Part shown: positions 10,566 to 20,512 of the stretch, piece by piece
How positions within the stretch are numbered: position 1 is the first letter of the stretch
Layout: each line of letters begins with the position of its first letter
Assembly: GCF_900497805.2 (NCBI RefSeq)
Contig: NW_020954630.1
Coordinates: 9,700,222-9,764,221 of the forward strand
Length of the DNA stretch: 64,000 bases
Source of the DNA: Vombatus ursinus
Taxonomy: Eukaryota; Chordata; Mammalia; Diprotodontia; Vombatidae
Reading direction: 5' to 3'
Made by a program: the position numbers and the translations under genes
Notes under the pieces: generated by a model
Told to the model about the DNA's origin: nothing
Seen by the model: the letters and a program-made list of their open reading frames with translations, nothing else
Database searches by the model: none

Positions 10566-10643
10566 CCTCTTCTCTTCTCTTCTCTTCTCTTCTCTTCTCT
10601 TCTCTTCTCTTCTCTTTCCTTCTCTTCTCTTCTCTTCTCTTCG
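10566..10643. repeat. (TTCTC)n microsatellite grown from L2
   Basis: A pentamer run starts exactly at the 'cctcttctcttctc' of the L2 reverse-transcriptase segment, so the repeat seems to have expanded from L2 sequence. One 'tttcct' interruption lies near 10615. Confidence 0.9.
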
Positions 10644-11394
10644 TAACTAAATATTCTGGCAACAACTTGTCAGTGTATTGTTTTAATGAAATGAAAAGTA
10701 CCAAAATAATATTTCTTTGAGCATACTGCCTAATTCAGCTTATTTATTCAAACAGATTGACCTCTCTCCACATATGCTGGATAAGCAAGGCTTTCTACTA
10801 TACTAGTTAAGGATCCCTTATCTCATGCTCTTCTCCCAAAATGAATGGTGTTTTCCGCAGGAACACAAGTTGGACATCCCAAGCTGGCTGGCAACCATAG
10901 TCAGGACTGGTCACTAACAGAGATGTTGAGAGCTAGAGTTGATTTAAATAATATCAAATTGATTGGACATTATTCCTCAATATTTTAGTGAAAAAATGAG
11001 TGAGAAATGGGGTTATTTTTATCAGCTCCTGGACAAAGAAGGCTTCTTCCATTGTGTGGATGACACTCTTCCCAGGTACCAAAGTGAGAAAAAAGACATC
11101 AAGGTCTGTAAAAACTGCATTTGAATCTAGAGTTGGTGACAACAGCTTTCTTGGCATTTGAAGAGTGACAGGAAACTTGTTCCCTATGCAAGTTTTTGTG
11201 TGTGACTAGATAAGGAAGTGAATAGTGGCCAAAAAGAACAGACTTAGGGTAAGAAGTCCCTATAGAATTGTAGTGTTCTCCTTTGTGGTAATGAATATAC
11301 TGTAAGGAGATAGAGGTATTTCAAACTCACCATGAACGTAACAGAATTCCTTATTTTCCCCTTAAACCTATCCTTTCTCCCAGCTTTGTGTGTT
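10644..11394. other. Single-copy stretch or unrecognisable L2 middle
   Basis: No gene is recognised. Its position between two forward L2 pieces makes decayed L2 plus an insertion possible, but I cannot show either. Confidence 0.35.
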
Positions 11395-11782
11395 TGTTGA
11401 GGGTACCATTATCCTTCCATTTACCTCAGCTCCCATCTTTTCAGTCATCCTTGACACTTCCACTCATCGTTTTTAAGCAAATGTCGAGTCGATCCATTTT
11501 ACCTTGTCAAGAACTCTCCCATCTGTACCTTTATCTCTGTTCCCATATCCTCAACTCTAGTTCAGGCTCTCTTACCTATCATCTAGAGTGGTGCAGTAGT
11601 ATCCTAGTGTGCTTTGCTTTCAGGCTCTCCCCTTTCCTATGTTTCCACAAGATGCCAAATGTATATTCCTAAAACAAATGTCTGACCACGCCTATTCACA
11701 CTCAGCAAACTTCAGTGGCTCTAAAATGCCGCTAGAATAAAATAGAAAATCCTTAGCTCACCATTTACTGTCTGTCAAGTTC

Positions 11783-12330
11783 ATCAATCAAGCAACCAAT
11801 AAACATTTATTAAGCACCTACTATGTGTCAGGAACTGTGCTAAGGGCTGGGGTTACAAAAGAACATAAGACAGTCTCTGTTCTCAAGGAGCTTACAATCT
11901 AATGGGGGAAGCAATACGCAAATGCCTATAATAGGAGCTGTATACAGGATAAAAAAAATCATTGAAATAGCAAAAGTACTGGAATTAAGAGGGATTACAG
12001 AAGACTTCCTATAGAAGGTGGAATTTTAGTTGGAACTAAAAGGAAGCTCAGGGTTCAGTATCCAGAGCAGAGAAAGGATGGGGGACAGCTGGAGAGCATG
12101 CCCAGAATGGAGAGATGAAGTGTCTTGTTCATAGAACAGCCAGGAGGCCATGTCACTGGATGAAAGAGTACATTTCAAGGAGTAAGGTGTAAGAATATTG
12201 GAAAGGTTGAAGGGGGCTAGGTTATGAAGGGCTTTGAATGCCAAAAAGAACATTTGGTATTTGTTACTGGAAACAATAGGGAGCCACGGGAGTTTACTGA
12301 GTAGGGAGTGACATGATCAGATCAAAGCCT
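11783..12330 (-). mobile_element. L2 LINE, reverse, inside the forward L2
   Basis: It starts with the reverse L2 terminus ('aataaacatttattaagcacctactatgtgtcaggaactgtgc') and runs through 'ggagcttacaatctaatggggga', 'gtgtcttgttcatagaacagccaggaggcc' and 'aagggctttgaatgcc'. The minus frame near 12253 still reads AFKALHNLAP, a phrase of the L2 ORF2 C-terminus. Confidence 0.82.
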
Positions 12331-12406
12331 GGCTTCTACTTACCCTTCCAGTTTTTCTGCATATTCTCCCCTTCATACACTCTTCATTCCCCTCAAACCA
12401 TTTTAC

Positions 12407-12595
12407 TTAATGTATATTCCTTTAATGTATATTTTTAATGTATATTTTAATGTAATGTATATTTAATGCAATGTATATTCAATGTAATTTTAATGTATAT
12501 TTTACTTAATGTATATTCCTTTAATGTATATAATTCCTTAATGTATATTTACTTAATATATACTTAATGTGTATTTACTCTCTGTATATTCCATA
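12407..12595. repeat. AT-rich minisatellite, unit about 12 bases (TTTAATGTATAT)
   Basis: The words 'taatgtatat' and 'cttaatgtatattc' recur more than ten times with variable T spacers. A longer unit near 12407-12440 recurs near 12500-12535, which suggests a higher-order duplication. It sits within the L2 host. Confidence 0.85.
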
Positions 12596-12605
12596 TACTA
12601 CTGTG

Positions 12606-12747
12606 CTTTTTTTTTTATTGGAGGCAATCAGGGTTAAGTGACTTGCCCAGGGTGACACACTAGTGTCTTAGGACAGATACGAACTCAGGTCCTCCTGACC
12701 CCAGGGCCTCTACCCACACTCTATCCACTGTGCCACCAAGCTGCCCC
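12606..12747 (-). mobile_element. WSINE1-type SINE, reverse
   Basis: 'ggaggcaatcagggttaagtgacttgcccagggtgacacac...ctctatccactgtgccaccaagctgcccc'. A perfect 10-bp TSD tactactgtg lies at 12596-12605 and 12748-12757. Confidence 0.88.
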
Positions 12748-12940
12748 TACTACTGTGATTTTGAAGAGCCTGTCTATTCATCAACATTTATAATGAATTC
12801 TCTTCTTATTTCTGCAGTTTGAAACCCTCTCCTTCAATGCTCCTCCCTCTTACAAGAGGCCTTTCCTTAGTGTCTCTCCCTCCACTCCCTTCAAGACATT
12901 AGTGCTTTCTCACTCTTGAAATGACTTGGTCTGACTTTGC

Positions 12941-13079
12941 ACATGGGGACACAGATGGCTGTAATGATTAGCTAATGATTGGAGAGCTAGCTTGGGTGAT
13001 CCTATGTAAGTCACTCTCTGAAGATTCTAATTGGCAAAGCAGCTGCTAATGGACCACGTATTCCACCCCCTTCCAACTT
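12941..13079 (+). mobile_element. MIR-related SINE inserted in L2
   Basis: 'agagctagcttgggtgatcctatgtaagtcactctctgaag...gcaaagcagctgctaatgg' matches the marsupial MIR-related SINE body. Short similar flanks (ctgactttg and caactttg) may be an aged target duplication. Confidence 0.5.
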
Positions 13080-13225
13080 TGGATTTACTTATCTGTACTT
13101 ACTATAACCCTTCAGTATAAGATGAGCTTTCTGATATCAAGGCCTTTTTGTTTGTCTGATCCTTAGAATCTAGTACAATGATTTTGTACATTCTTGGTGC
13201 TTAAAGATATTTTCCAAATTGATTC

Positions 13226-15020
13226 AAAGTGACTGTATCCACCCAAAAAAAAAAAGTTTTGCCCTGGCAAAAGGTTCTGGCTTTATGTGGCCAAAATACA
13301 AGGGAGGGTCCGAGAGAGGGAGAACCATACCTAGGTCTGGCTTCAGTAATGGGGTATAGTACCTGAAGACTTTAGTACCATTCTAAAGGCTTGCAATTAA
13401 GGAGACAGTCTTTATACCAGGCATATTGTGCATATCATTTCCCAGGATTACCCTGTGGCTAAAAGGGTAAAAATAATTCCCTTAAACTATCTCTCAGCCT
13501 TTCATTTTGAGAACAGTTTGACATATACAATTCATGGGGAATACTTTTTACCTAATTTCTATGAGTGGCTTCCCTTTCAAGTGTTCATGCACTTGGGCTT
13601 TGCTCCAGGCTTTTAGGATTTGTTGGTTGCAAAGTTTGGGTTCAAAAAACAAGAACTAAACTAGATACCTTTGAAACACCAGTACATAATGCAAAGCATT
13701 GCAAAGGCCTCAATACTTCAAGAGATCTATGATTTCGCTGGTGAGGGTACTCTCTCCCACCATTCCTTAGGACTCCATCCTCAGGAGTTGGTATGGACAA
13801 AATTTTTCCTCCTGGAGGCCAGCTCTTTGGTGATGAGGCTCTCTGAAATTAACCCTACTGGTCCTCAGACAGCAGAAATGTAGTTCATTGCTGGCCTTAT
13901 ACCTGAAAACTTTTCCACTTGCTGGGGCCTTTCTGAGCTTATCTTTTACTGGCACAGCCTTTGAAAACTGAGAGTCAGCTCCATGTCATGATGGCGATGT
14001 TAGTGGGTACATGACATACTGTGGCTGCCTGGGAAATGTTTGCTGAATTCGATTATAGTAGCAATGGAGAATCTAGTTCCACCCTAGTTCTACTAAACAG
14101 GGGCGGGCAGTTAGCCCATAGTGGACATCAGAGAAATTTTGCTGACTTAAATTTGAATCACAACAGAAACAACAACCAAAGCCTTCCTTAGAAGGTAGTA
14201 TGGGCATTATAGGAAATATAAGGGTCTCTTAAGGAAAACTATAACTTACCAGGGCATCCAAAGAGAAACCAGTGGGAGAGGGGAAATTGTGGACCAAGAT
14301 CCCGAGCATCCTTAGAAATCTCCACTGTCTAACAATAAAGCCAATGCTTTGGGCTTGAGGTCTTAGACATAAGCACTTGCCCTCCCCACTCAGAGTAAAC
14401 TACAGGAAGCTCAATTGATCTCCCCCAAGCAGATGAAGGTCTCTGTTGACCCTGCTGGGATGCAAACCTCTGGTTCCAGCGAGTCTTAGTATTTCAGAGC
14501 AAATACAGAGCCAGCTAAAGCATCCCTCTAGCTTTACCAAGAGTTCACTGCAAACAGGAGAAAATGAAACACATAATGCCATTTGGATCCAGAGGTCCAG
14601 TGTGGCCTGGCAAGTAATAAGGCTGGGATATTTTCAAGACTCAGTCAAATTGGTGGGTAATGATTTCTCAGCAAAAACTCTCAGCTCCTGAGCCAGCAAA
14701 TTAGCAAATAGATCTGGGAAAGAGAGAGGCAAGAAGAGACCCAAACAAAGGCTTTGAACAGAGATAGAAGTGAGACATATATGGCAGCCAGGGGAATATG
14801 AGGAGGGTACAGGGGAAAGGGGAGGCAATGGAGGATAGGCTTTTTAAATGACAGAGAACTCAAGAAGCTAGGGAGGGGGGTTCCTCGGAGTTGCAGAGAA
14901 GCTGTTTTATTGAAATAGCTCGCCTTTGACAGTAAACAAGGAAGGTAGGAAGGAAACGACTCTTCAAGGAACACAAAAGGGGTTACCAAGCCTGATATAG
15001 GGAAAAGACATGGAGGCAAT
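13226..15020. other. Single-copy stretch
   Basis: About 1.8 kb with no recognised repeat or gene. Open frames at 13428-13616, 13671-13883 and 14446-14691 lack any known motif, codon bias signal or splice context that I can defend. Confidence 0.5.
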
Positions 15021-15024
15021 AGAG

Positions 15025-15235
15025 AACCTCAAATTGGCTGTGGGGTGGCCACAAGAACTAGGTGTGAAACCCAAATCTGCTGTTTACTCCTTGTGTCATA
15101 CTGGACAAGTCACTTTGCCTTTTCTTTTCCTTATTTATAAAATTGGGTTGATAATGAGCACACAGGATTGTTGTGGGGAAAGTACATGGTGATCCTCAAA
15201 GTTCTATATCAATCTGAGTTATCATTTTCATACCC
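15025..15235 (+). mobile_element. MIR SINE
   Basis: 'ctaggtgtgaaacccaaatctgctgtttactccttgtgtcatactggacaagtcactttgcc' followed by 'ataaaattgggttgataatgagcacacaggattgttgtgggg' is MIR from core to 3' part. Confidence 0.7.
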
Positions 15236-15251
15236 TGAAGTAATTGTCAGG

Positions 15252-15313
15252 TATTCACTAATTTCCCCTTTTCTTTCCTCCGAGGAGGGAAGAAAAGGGG
15301 AAATTAGTGAATA
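15252..15313. repeat. 62-bp near-perfect palindrome
   Basis: The left arm 15252-15281 pairs with the right arm 15284-15313. 29 of 30 positions pair exactly; the exception is T15276/G15289, a wobble in RNA. Only two bases (15282-15283) form the loop. The arms carry the words cactaatttcccctttt and aaaaggggaaattagtg. It lies outside any repeat I recognise and could fold as a cruciform or RNA hairpin. Confidence 0.95.
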
Positions 15314-15502
15314 GTTTTCTGGGGGGTGGGATGAGATGGGGATCGTGAAAGGGACAAACAATAGAAAAAAAGGAAATATAGTTCTCTAACAAATTCTACT
15401 TTTAAAGATAGTAATTTACATCATTGAGGAAGGTGTCTTGCATAATGAATTTCTGAGCTAAATGAAGCTTAACTCTTTCAACATAAAAAAAGAAGTAAGC
15501 AT

Positions 15503-15530
15503 TTTTTGATGGAAATCTTTCCATCAAAAA
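15503..15530. repeat. Short perfect hairpin
   Basis: tttttgatggaaa (15503-15515) and tttccatcaaaaa (15518-15530) are perfect inverses with a 2-base loop. With one T/A length difference the match extends outward to cat/atg. It lies 190 bases from the 62-bp palindrome. Confidence 0.9.
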
Positions 15531-15649
15531 TGAATCCCATGCTTCACCTATTTCCTCTAAAAGAAGCTACCGAACACACCGAGAGGAAGCATTCAGTGGA
15601 AAAAAAAATGACTAGACTTTGCATTCCAAGAACTAGGCTCAAAGTTTGA

Positions 15650-15888
15650 CTCTGGTGCAGTGCATAGAAAACGGGGCCCAAAGATAGGAAGTCTTGAGTT
15701 CGAATTCAGCCTCAGATACCTACTAGATGTGTGGCCTTGGGTAAATCACTGAACTTCTCTTATCCTGTTTCTTCAACTGTACAGTGGGGATAATAATAGA
15801 ACTTACCTCCCAGGGTTGTTGAGAATTAAATGAGATGTTTCTGAAGTGCTTAGCACAGTGTTTGGCACATAGCAAGCATTAAAATTCC
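15650..15888 (+). mobile_element. MIR SINE, near full length
   Basis: It runs from 'ggtgcagtgcatagaaaacgggg' through 'gtcttgagttcgaattcagcctcag' and 'gtgtggccttgggtaaatcactgaac' to 'gtgcttagcacagtgtttggcacatagcaagcatt'. Confidence 0.8.
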
Positions 15889-16020
15889 TTTTTTCCTTTC
15901 CTCCTTCCCTCCCTCCTTCCCTCTTTCCTTCCTTCCTTAACTCTGTTCTTTTCTTCTTATTCCTTTTTCTTCCTTCCTTCCTTCTTTCCTTCCTTCCTCC
16001 CTTCCTTCGTTCCTCCCTTT
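15889..16020. repeat. (TTCC)n and pyrimidine-rich tract
   Basis: Imperfect TTCC/TTCT/CCCT tetramers run over about 130 bases on the 3' side of the MIR. Lys/Arg/Glu-rich minus-strand frames here are repeat artefacts. Confidence 0.9.
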
Positions 16021-16165
16021 CATCATATATGATCTTGAGCAAGTAATTTCACCTATTTGGGCTGCCCTATACATAAAATGGAGATGCTAATGCACGCACT
16101 ACCAACTTCACAAGATTTCTGTGAGGAAAGTAATTTAAGAAATGTGAGCTATTTTATTATAATGT
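16021..16165 (+). mobile_element. MIR 3' part
   Basis: 'gatcttgagcaagtaatttcacctatttgg...ataaaatggagatgctaatgcacgcactacc...gaaatgtgagctattttatta' is the 3' two thirds of a MIR. Confidence 0.65.
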
Positions 16166-17220
16166 AAACTCTTCAGTTACTGAGGGTCAATATTATGAGT
16201 GCCAGTAATTATACAGTAAAACCTTAGTTATCACTAAAAGGCTGAGCTTTTCTCCACATTTTCTCTCCCTACACTTTTCACCATGTTGATTTTATTCCCT
16301 CCCCTAGTTGCAACTCTCCTCTCTATTGGGACGAGTCCTAAATCAATCTTCTATCCTAAGCTCTGCTCTGTATTCTCTACAGTTATGTTGGACATCTCTG
16401 CCTCAGAGATGAAAAAAAGATGGATAGCATCATTTTCTTTTTTTGAGTGATGCAAGAGTTTAATTAAAAATATATAACATTTAACATTTGTAACAGAACA
16501 GAAAGCTATCCCTTCCCACCCAGAGGGCCAAGAGGGAGAGCAAAGATGACTCAGATGCAATTTTGGTAGCTCAGTTTCATAAAAAAAAAGATCCAAGAGG
16601 CTTATTAGACAGCTAGTGGCAGGGCACACGGTGTTTTATGGCAGTCGGAGCAATGCTGGATTAGGCGAATGCAGCTTGGCATCCCCCAAAGAATCAAAAG
16701 AGGTAACAGTGATTTTCTTTTCTAATTTGAATCTGGGAACAGATAATCAACAGAACCCCAATATCTCCCTCCAGATTTACAATGGGCAGAATGCCACAAG
16801 ACACCAGAGAGAACCACAAAGGAGAGCTGCTGAGTCTCTGTACCTTATCAATGAAACCCTGACCTCACATAGCCAGCATAGGCTGGGGTTCCTCCTGCTT
16901 CAGTTCTAATTTCCAAGCTTGGGAAGAGAGAAACGGGAGACAGCAGTCCCTGCCTGAGATCTAGCAAAGTCTAATATTGGGGGGAGGGCAGCAGGGTAAT
17001 TCAGGCAGGTGAGAGAAGGAAAGGCACAAGGCCTGGGTGGGGCTATGGAGACTAGAGTGGTTGGCCCTATTTCTTCTTCCCATCTCTCTTTGCAGCTTCC
17101 ACCCATCATTCCTAATTCTGCTTTCTGGGTTCAAGCAGGACAGCTCTCCTCTCCTAATTCTACTTTCACATTGTAGCCCTTCAATCTCTTGCAGACAGCT
17201 ATGACTCCCTCCCTCCCCCT
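16166..17220. other. Single-copy stretch
   Basis: No gene or clear repeat is recognised. The open frame at 16616-16909 (97 residues) has no recognisable domain. This is a reasonable place to look for non-coding conservation. Confidence 0.45.
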
Positions 17221-17229
17221 CCACTAAGG

Positions 17230-17690
17230 CAGCTATCATGGCCCGCTTGTGCAGCACATTCTCTAGTGTTTTCCCTATCCTGGTTCCCTTTCTTAATTTC
17301 TTTCTTTTTTTTTCTTTTGGACATGATTCAACTTGCCTATGTCTTCTATAAATGTGGTACCCAGGTTTAACAAAGTACTGCAGACGTGGTCTAACTTAAG
17401 CAGCTCACAGTGAAACTCTATCACCTTCCTCCTTCTAGACACTAGGCCCCTCTTAATGCAAATAGGATTGGTTGTCATGTTACACTATTGAAAAATATTG
17501 AATTTGCTGTGCTCTAAAACCACTAGTATTTTTCACAAACTCTGCCATCTAGTCTTCCCTCCGTTATCCTATACTTGGGAAGTTGATGTTTTGAATGTAT
17601 GGCTTGAAATTCACCTTTATCCTTATTACATTTGTCATGTACTTACAGTGCCCGCCTTCATCCTGGTTGGTAACATAACAATCATAGCAT
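17230..17690 (-). mobile_element. CR1/L3 LINE 3' region, reverse
   Basis: 'ggtacccaggtttaacaaagtactgcagacgtggtctaacttaagcagc' is the reverse complement of the CR1/L3 phrase 'ggtcagaccacatctggagtactgtgtcc...tgggcacc'. The following 'cctccttctagacactaggcccctcttaatgc' continues the family in order. Confidence 0.7.
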
Positions 17691-18750
17691 GTCAACTGTA
17701 ATCTTAGGTCTGCAGGGATTTCACATACTTTAGCTCTTATTGCTTGCTGTACAGAAGTAGTTCCTTCATTACCATTTTTTGTAAGGGGAGAGAGGCTAAC
17801 TTCCCAGTTCAGGGCCATTCTAGACACTTATGGGTTCTGTAAAGCTGGTGTATAGTTAAACCAGATTTTAGTATAGGACTCTGGGTTGACCTTAGAGGTT
17901 ATTAAGGGACTAGGACTACTTCCTTCCAACTGTGTTTTCCCCTCCTTTGTCCTCTCTCTCACCTTCTTTCTAACCCTCTCCCCTTCCTGTCTCGGTCAGT
18001 GTGCCTGTTTCTAGAATAATTATCTACCTCTCACCCTTTTTAATTGTTGCTGAACATCTTCTGTTGACTGGGGGACCCAATACCCATTCTTGTGAAAATT
18101 GTACATAAGGTAAAAGTTAATCAAAACCTGTGGAAGGCCCAAGAAGGCCTTTTGTGAGGTAAGTACATGAGAATTAGTGCATGAATTCTGCAGTTTCTCT
18201 TCCAGTTGCAGAGAGGATTTTTCTTCTCCCTTTTTGCTTTCCTCTTATTTCTTGGCTACGCTTCAGATGACTTGGTGGACAAGTGAGCACCACACAAGTG
18301 AGTTGTTACTATGTTTCTGAAAACTTCAGGACATCCTGGACAAAGTGGGGGCAAAAACACCTATCAATACAAAGAAGAGGTCGATACCGATGGAATGTCA
18401 GGAAATGCAAGAGGTGAACAAAATTTCCCTGCCAATAAGTGCCATCTTATTTTCATAACCCAAATTGCACGCTGAATTCCCAAGGCAGGCTCAAACTGCT
18501 TGCTTATCAGCTCCTGGAATGGGGCCACTTATTGGCAGGTTAAAGAGTGCTATTTGGCAGATGCTGCATAAATAGAAGCGACTGCATCTAAAACAATTTA
18601 CTAAGCCTCTCTCAAATGTGTCTCCTAGCCTCCTAACTTCAATCAGTACACCAGGCTCAGGGGCTGATGGGGACTGCTTTTTTTGTTGTTGTTGTTGAAG
18701 TCTCATTAAAATCAGCATTAGCAAAATATAGAAGGTTATTTTTATCCTCA
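17691..18750. other. Single-copy stretch
   Basis: No gene is recognised. A (GTT)n run of about 5 units at 18684-18698 gives a poly-Gln stretch in a minus-strand frame, which is not a gene. Confidence 0.45.
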
Positions 18751-18844
18751 TTATCTACCATGTATTGAGCACCTAATATACATAAGGCTCTGTCCTAGGC
18801 ACTGTGGGCTATGCAAAGAAGTGTGAGGCATTTGGTTGAAAGGG

Positions 18845-19020
18845 AAGAGAAGCTGATGTTTAGTCAGAGAACCTTGGGCTCTACTGACTTACACTTGATA
18901 GCTCTATGACTTTGGACAGGTCTCTTTGTCACTCTGAGCCTCAATTTTCCTATCTGTAAAAATGGCAATAGTAAAAATACTACTTACTTCTCAGGGCTGT
19001 TTGTAAAACTTAAAACATCG
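18845..19020 (+). mobile_element. MIR SINE in L2
   Basis: 'accttgggctctactgacttacacttgatagctctatgactttggacaggtctctttgtcactctgagcctcaattttcctatctgtaaaaatgg' is a clear MIR. Confidence 0.75.
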
Positions 19021-19217
19021 TAGGATCCAGCTTTAGGGCTGGAAAGGCTCTTAGAGGTCACTGAGTCCATTTCTCTTATTTTTTACCGATGAGAAAACTG
19101 GGGCCCAGAGAAGTTGAGATTTGCCTAGGATTCTCTACCTAGTAACTGAGGTGAGGTTTGAACACTGGTCTTTCTGACTTTAAGTCCAATGAACTATCCA
19201 CTATACCACACTGCCTT
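19021..19217 (-). mobile_element. THER/MIR-type SINE, reverse, in L2
   Basis: 'tagggctggaaaggctcttagaggtcactgagtcca' to 'aagtccaatgaactatccactataccacactgcc' is a whole reverse copy of the marsupial SINE. Its sense strand carries the MIR core. Confidence 0.75.
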
Positions 19218-19699
19218 TTGTATTGACATGTATTGTTATTATGTTATTCTCTGTCCCCTAGGAGTTTACCATCTAGTTGGGGAATTTAGGATGTATGTGT
19301 ATGAAAAAGTAATTACAATGACTGTAAGTTTGTATGTAAGTCATGGCATCTATCCTAGTATTCATCCCAATATACACAGGGGGTACTAAGCAATTCTCCA
19401 AACTGGAGGAAGCCCTAGGGCACAGGGTCCTAAGGAGCAGAGTGAAAAAAAAAAAGGCAGGAAACTGAGCCAAAGTAGAGCTCATCTGAAATCTAATTTA
19501 ACTAATTATTATTGCTAACAATGTGTTGTTTCTACTTCTTGAAGAAGTTCCCTTGGTACCCTCTAAATTTTAGTGCTCTTGAACAAAGATTCAGTCACTC
19601 CACCCTAGTTATAACTCTAACTATACATACTGTACATAGTGCCTTTCCAATAGCACCTAGAAAGGTCAACAATAACCTGCCTTTGCAAGCTTAGCATCT

Positions 19700-20490
19700 A
19701 GACACCCAGGTTCACACCTTGGAAGTATTGTCCTCAACTCCCCCTTCATTCACAGTGCGCTTTCAATAAGCAGCTGAATTTTGTCATTTCTACCTCCACA
19801 TATCTCACATGGGCCCCTTTCTCTCCAGCAACATCCCTAGCCTCTTGATTGGCCTTTGTCTCATGTCCCTTCCTACTCCAATCATTCCTTCCCACAGCTA
19901 CCAAAGTGACTACCCTAAAACCGAAGTGTAACTGTGTCATCTCTCCACTCAACTAACTCCAATGTCCCTCTATCCCCTCTAGGCTCAAATATAAACTCCT
20001 CTGTTCGACATTCAAAGCTCTTTAAAGTCTGACACCATCACTGTTCATCACTCCCTTACACGATAGTTAAGCCAAATCTGTCTTCTTGTTTCTCTCACTG
20101 GGCACTTTGTATTCTACCATACATACCTATATTCCATATATATGATATATACCTATATTCTACTCTATATTCTGCCTTTGTTTTCCCCCAACTTTCCTTG
20201 CCTGGAATTCACTCCCTTTTCATTTCCATCTCTGATTTAAGTCTCTGTTTAAGAATACCTTTTCATGAAGTCTTTGCCACTCCCAACCTCTGAGCCCCTC
20301 TGGTGCCTTTCCAATGTTACATTATATCTGTTTTATATACACACTCACAAATGAACATATAATCTCCTCAGTTAGAATGGAAACTCCTTTAGGAAAGGAA
20401 TTATTTTCACCTTTGTATTTGTATCACCAGAGGACAGCAGAGTTCCTGGCCCAGAGTAAGCACTTAACAAATACTGAATTGACTGATTAA
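19700..20490 (+). mobile_element. L2 LINE, ORF2 C-terminus and 3' UTR
   Basis: 'cccaggttcacaccttggaagtattgtcctcaactccc', 'ccactcaactaactccaatgtccctctatcccctctaggctcaaatataaactcctctgttcgacattcaaagctc' and the terminus 'ttgtatcaccagaggacagcag...gtaagcacttaacaaatactgaattga' follow L2 order without interruption. Confidence 0.8.
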
Positions 20491-20512
20491 TAAATTCTTT
20501 CTGACAATGATA

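Larger units (their letters stand above)
11395..13225 (+). mobile_element. L2 LINE, ORF2 C-terminus to 3' end, with four insertions
   Basis: Host pieces are 11395-11782, 12331-12406, 12758-12940 and 13080-13225. Landmarks run in order: 'tcatccttgacacttccactcatc', 'gtctgaccacgcctattcacactcagcaaacttcagtggctc', 'agaataaaatagaaaatccttagctc', then the 3' end 'tttgtttgtctgatccttag...cttggtgcttaaaga'. Insertions are a reverse L2, a T-rich minisatellite, a WSINE1 and a MIR-related SINE. Confidence 0.7.
18751..19335 (-). mobile_element. L2 3' end, reverse, split by two SINEs
   Basis: Pieces 18751-18835 ('taccatgtattgagcacctaatatacataaggctctgtcctaggcactgtggg') and 19235-19335 ('ctctgtcccctaggagtttaccatctagttgggga') are consecutive parts of one reverse L2. 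A MIR and a THER-type SINE separate them. Confidence 0.65.

Noticed and set aside
16616-16909. 97-codon open frame in single-copy DNA
   Set aside because: No known motif; length is ordinary for chance in 64 kb read in six frames.
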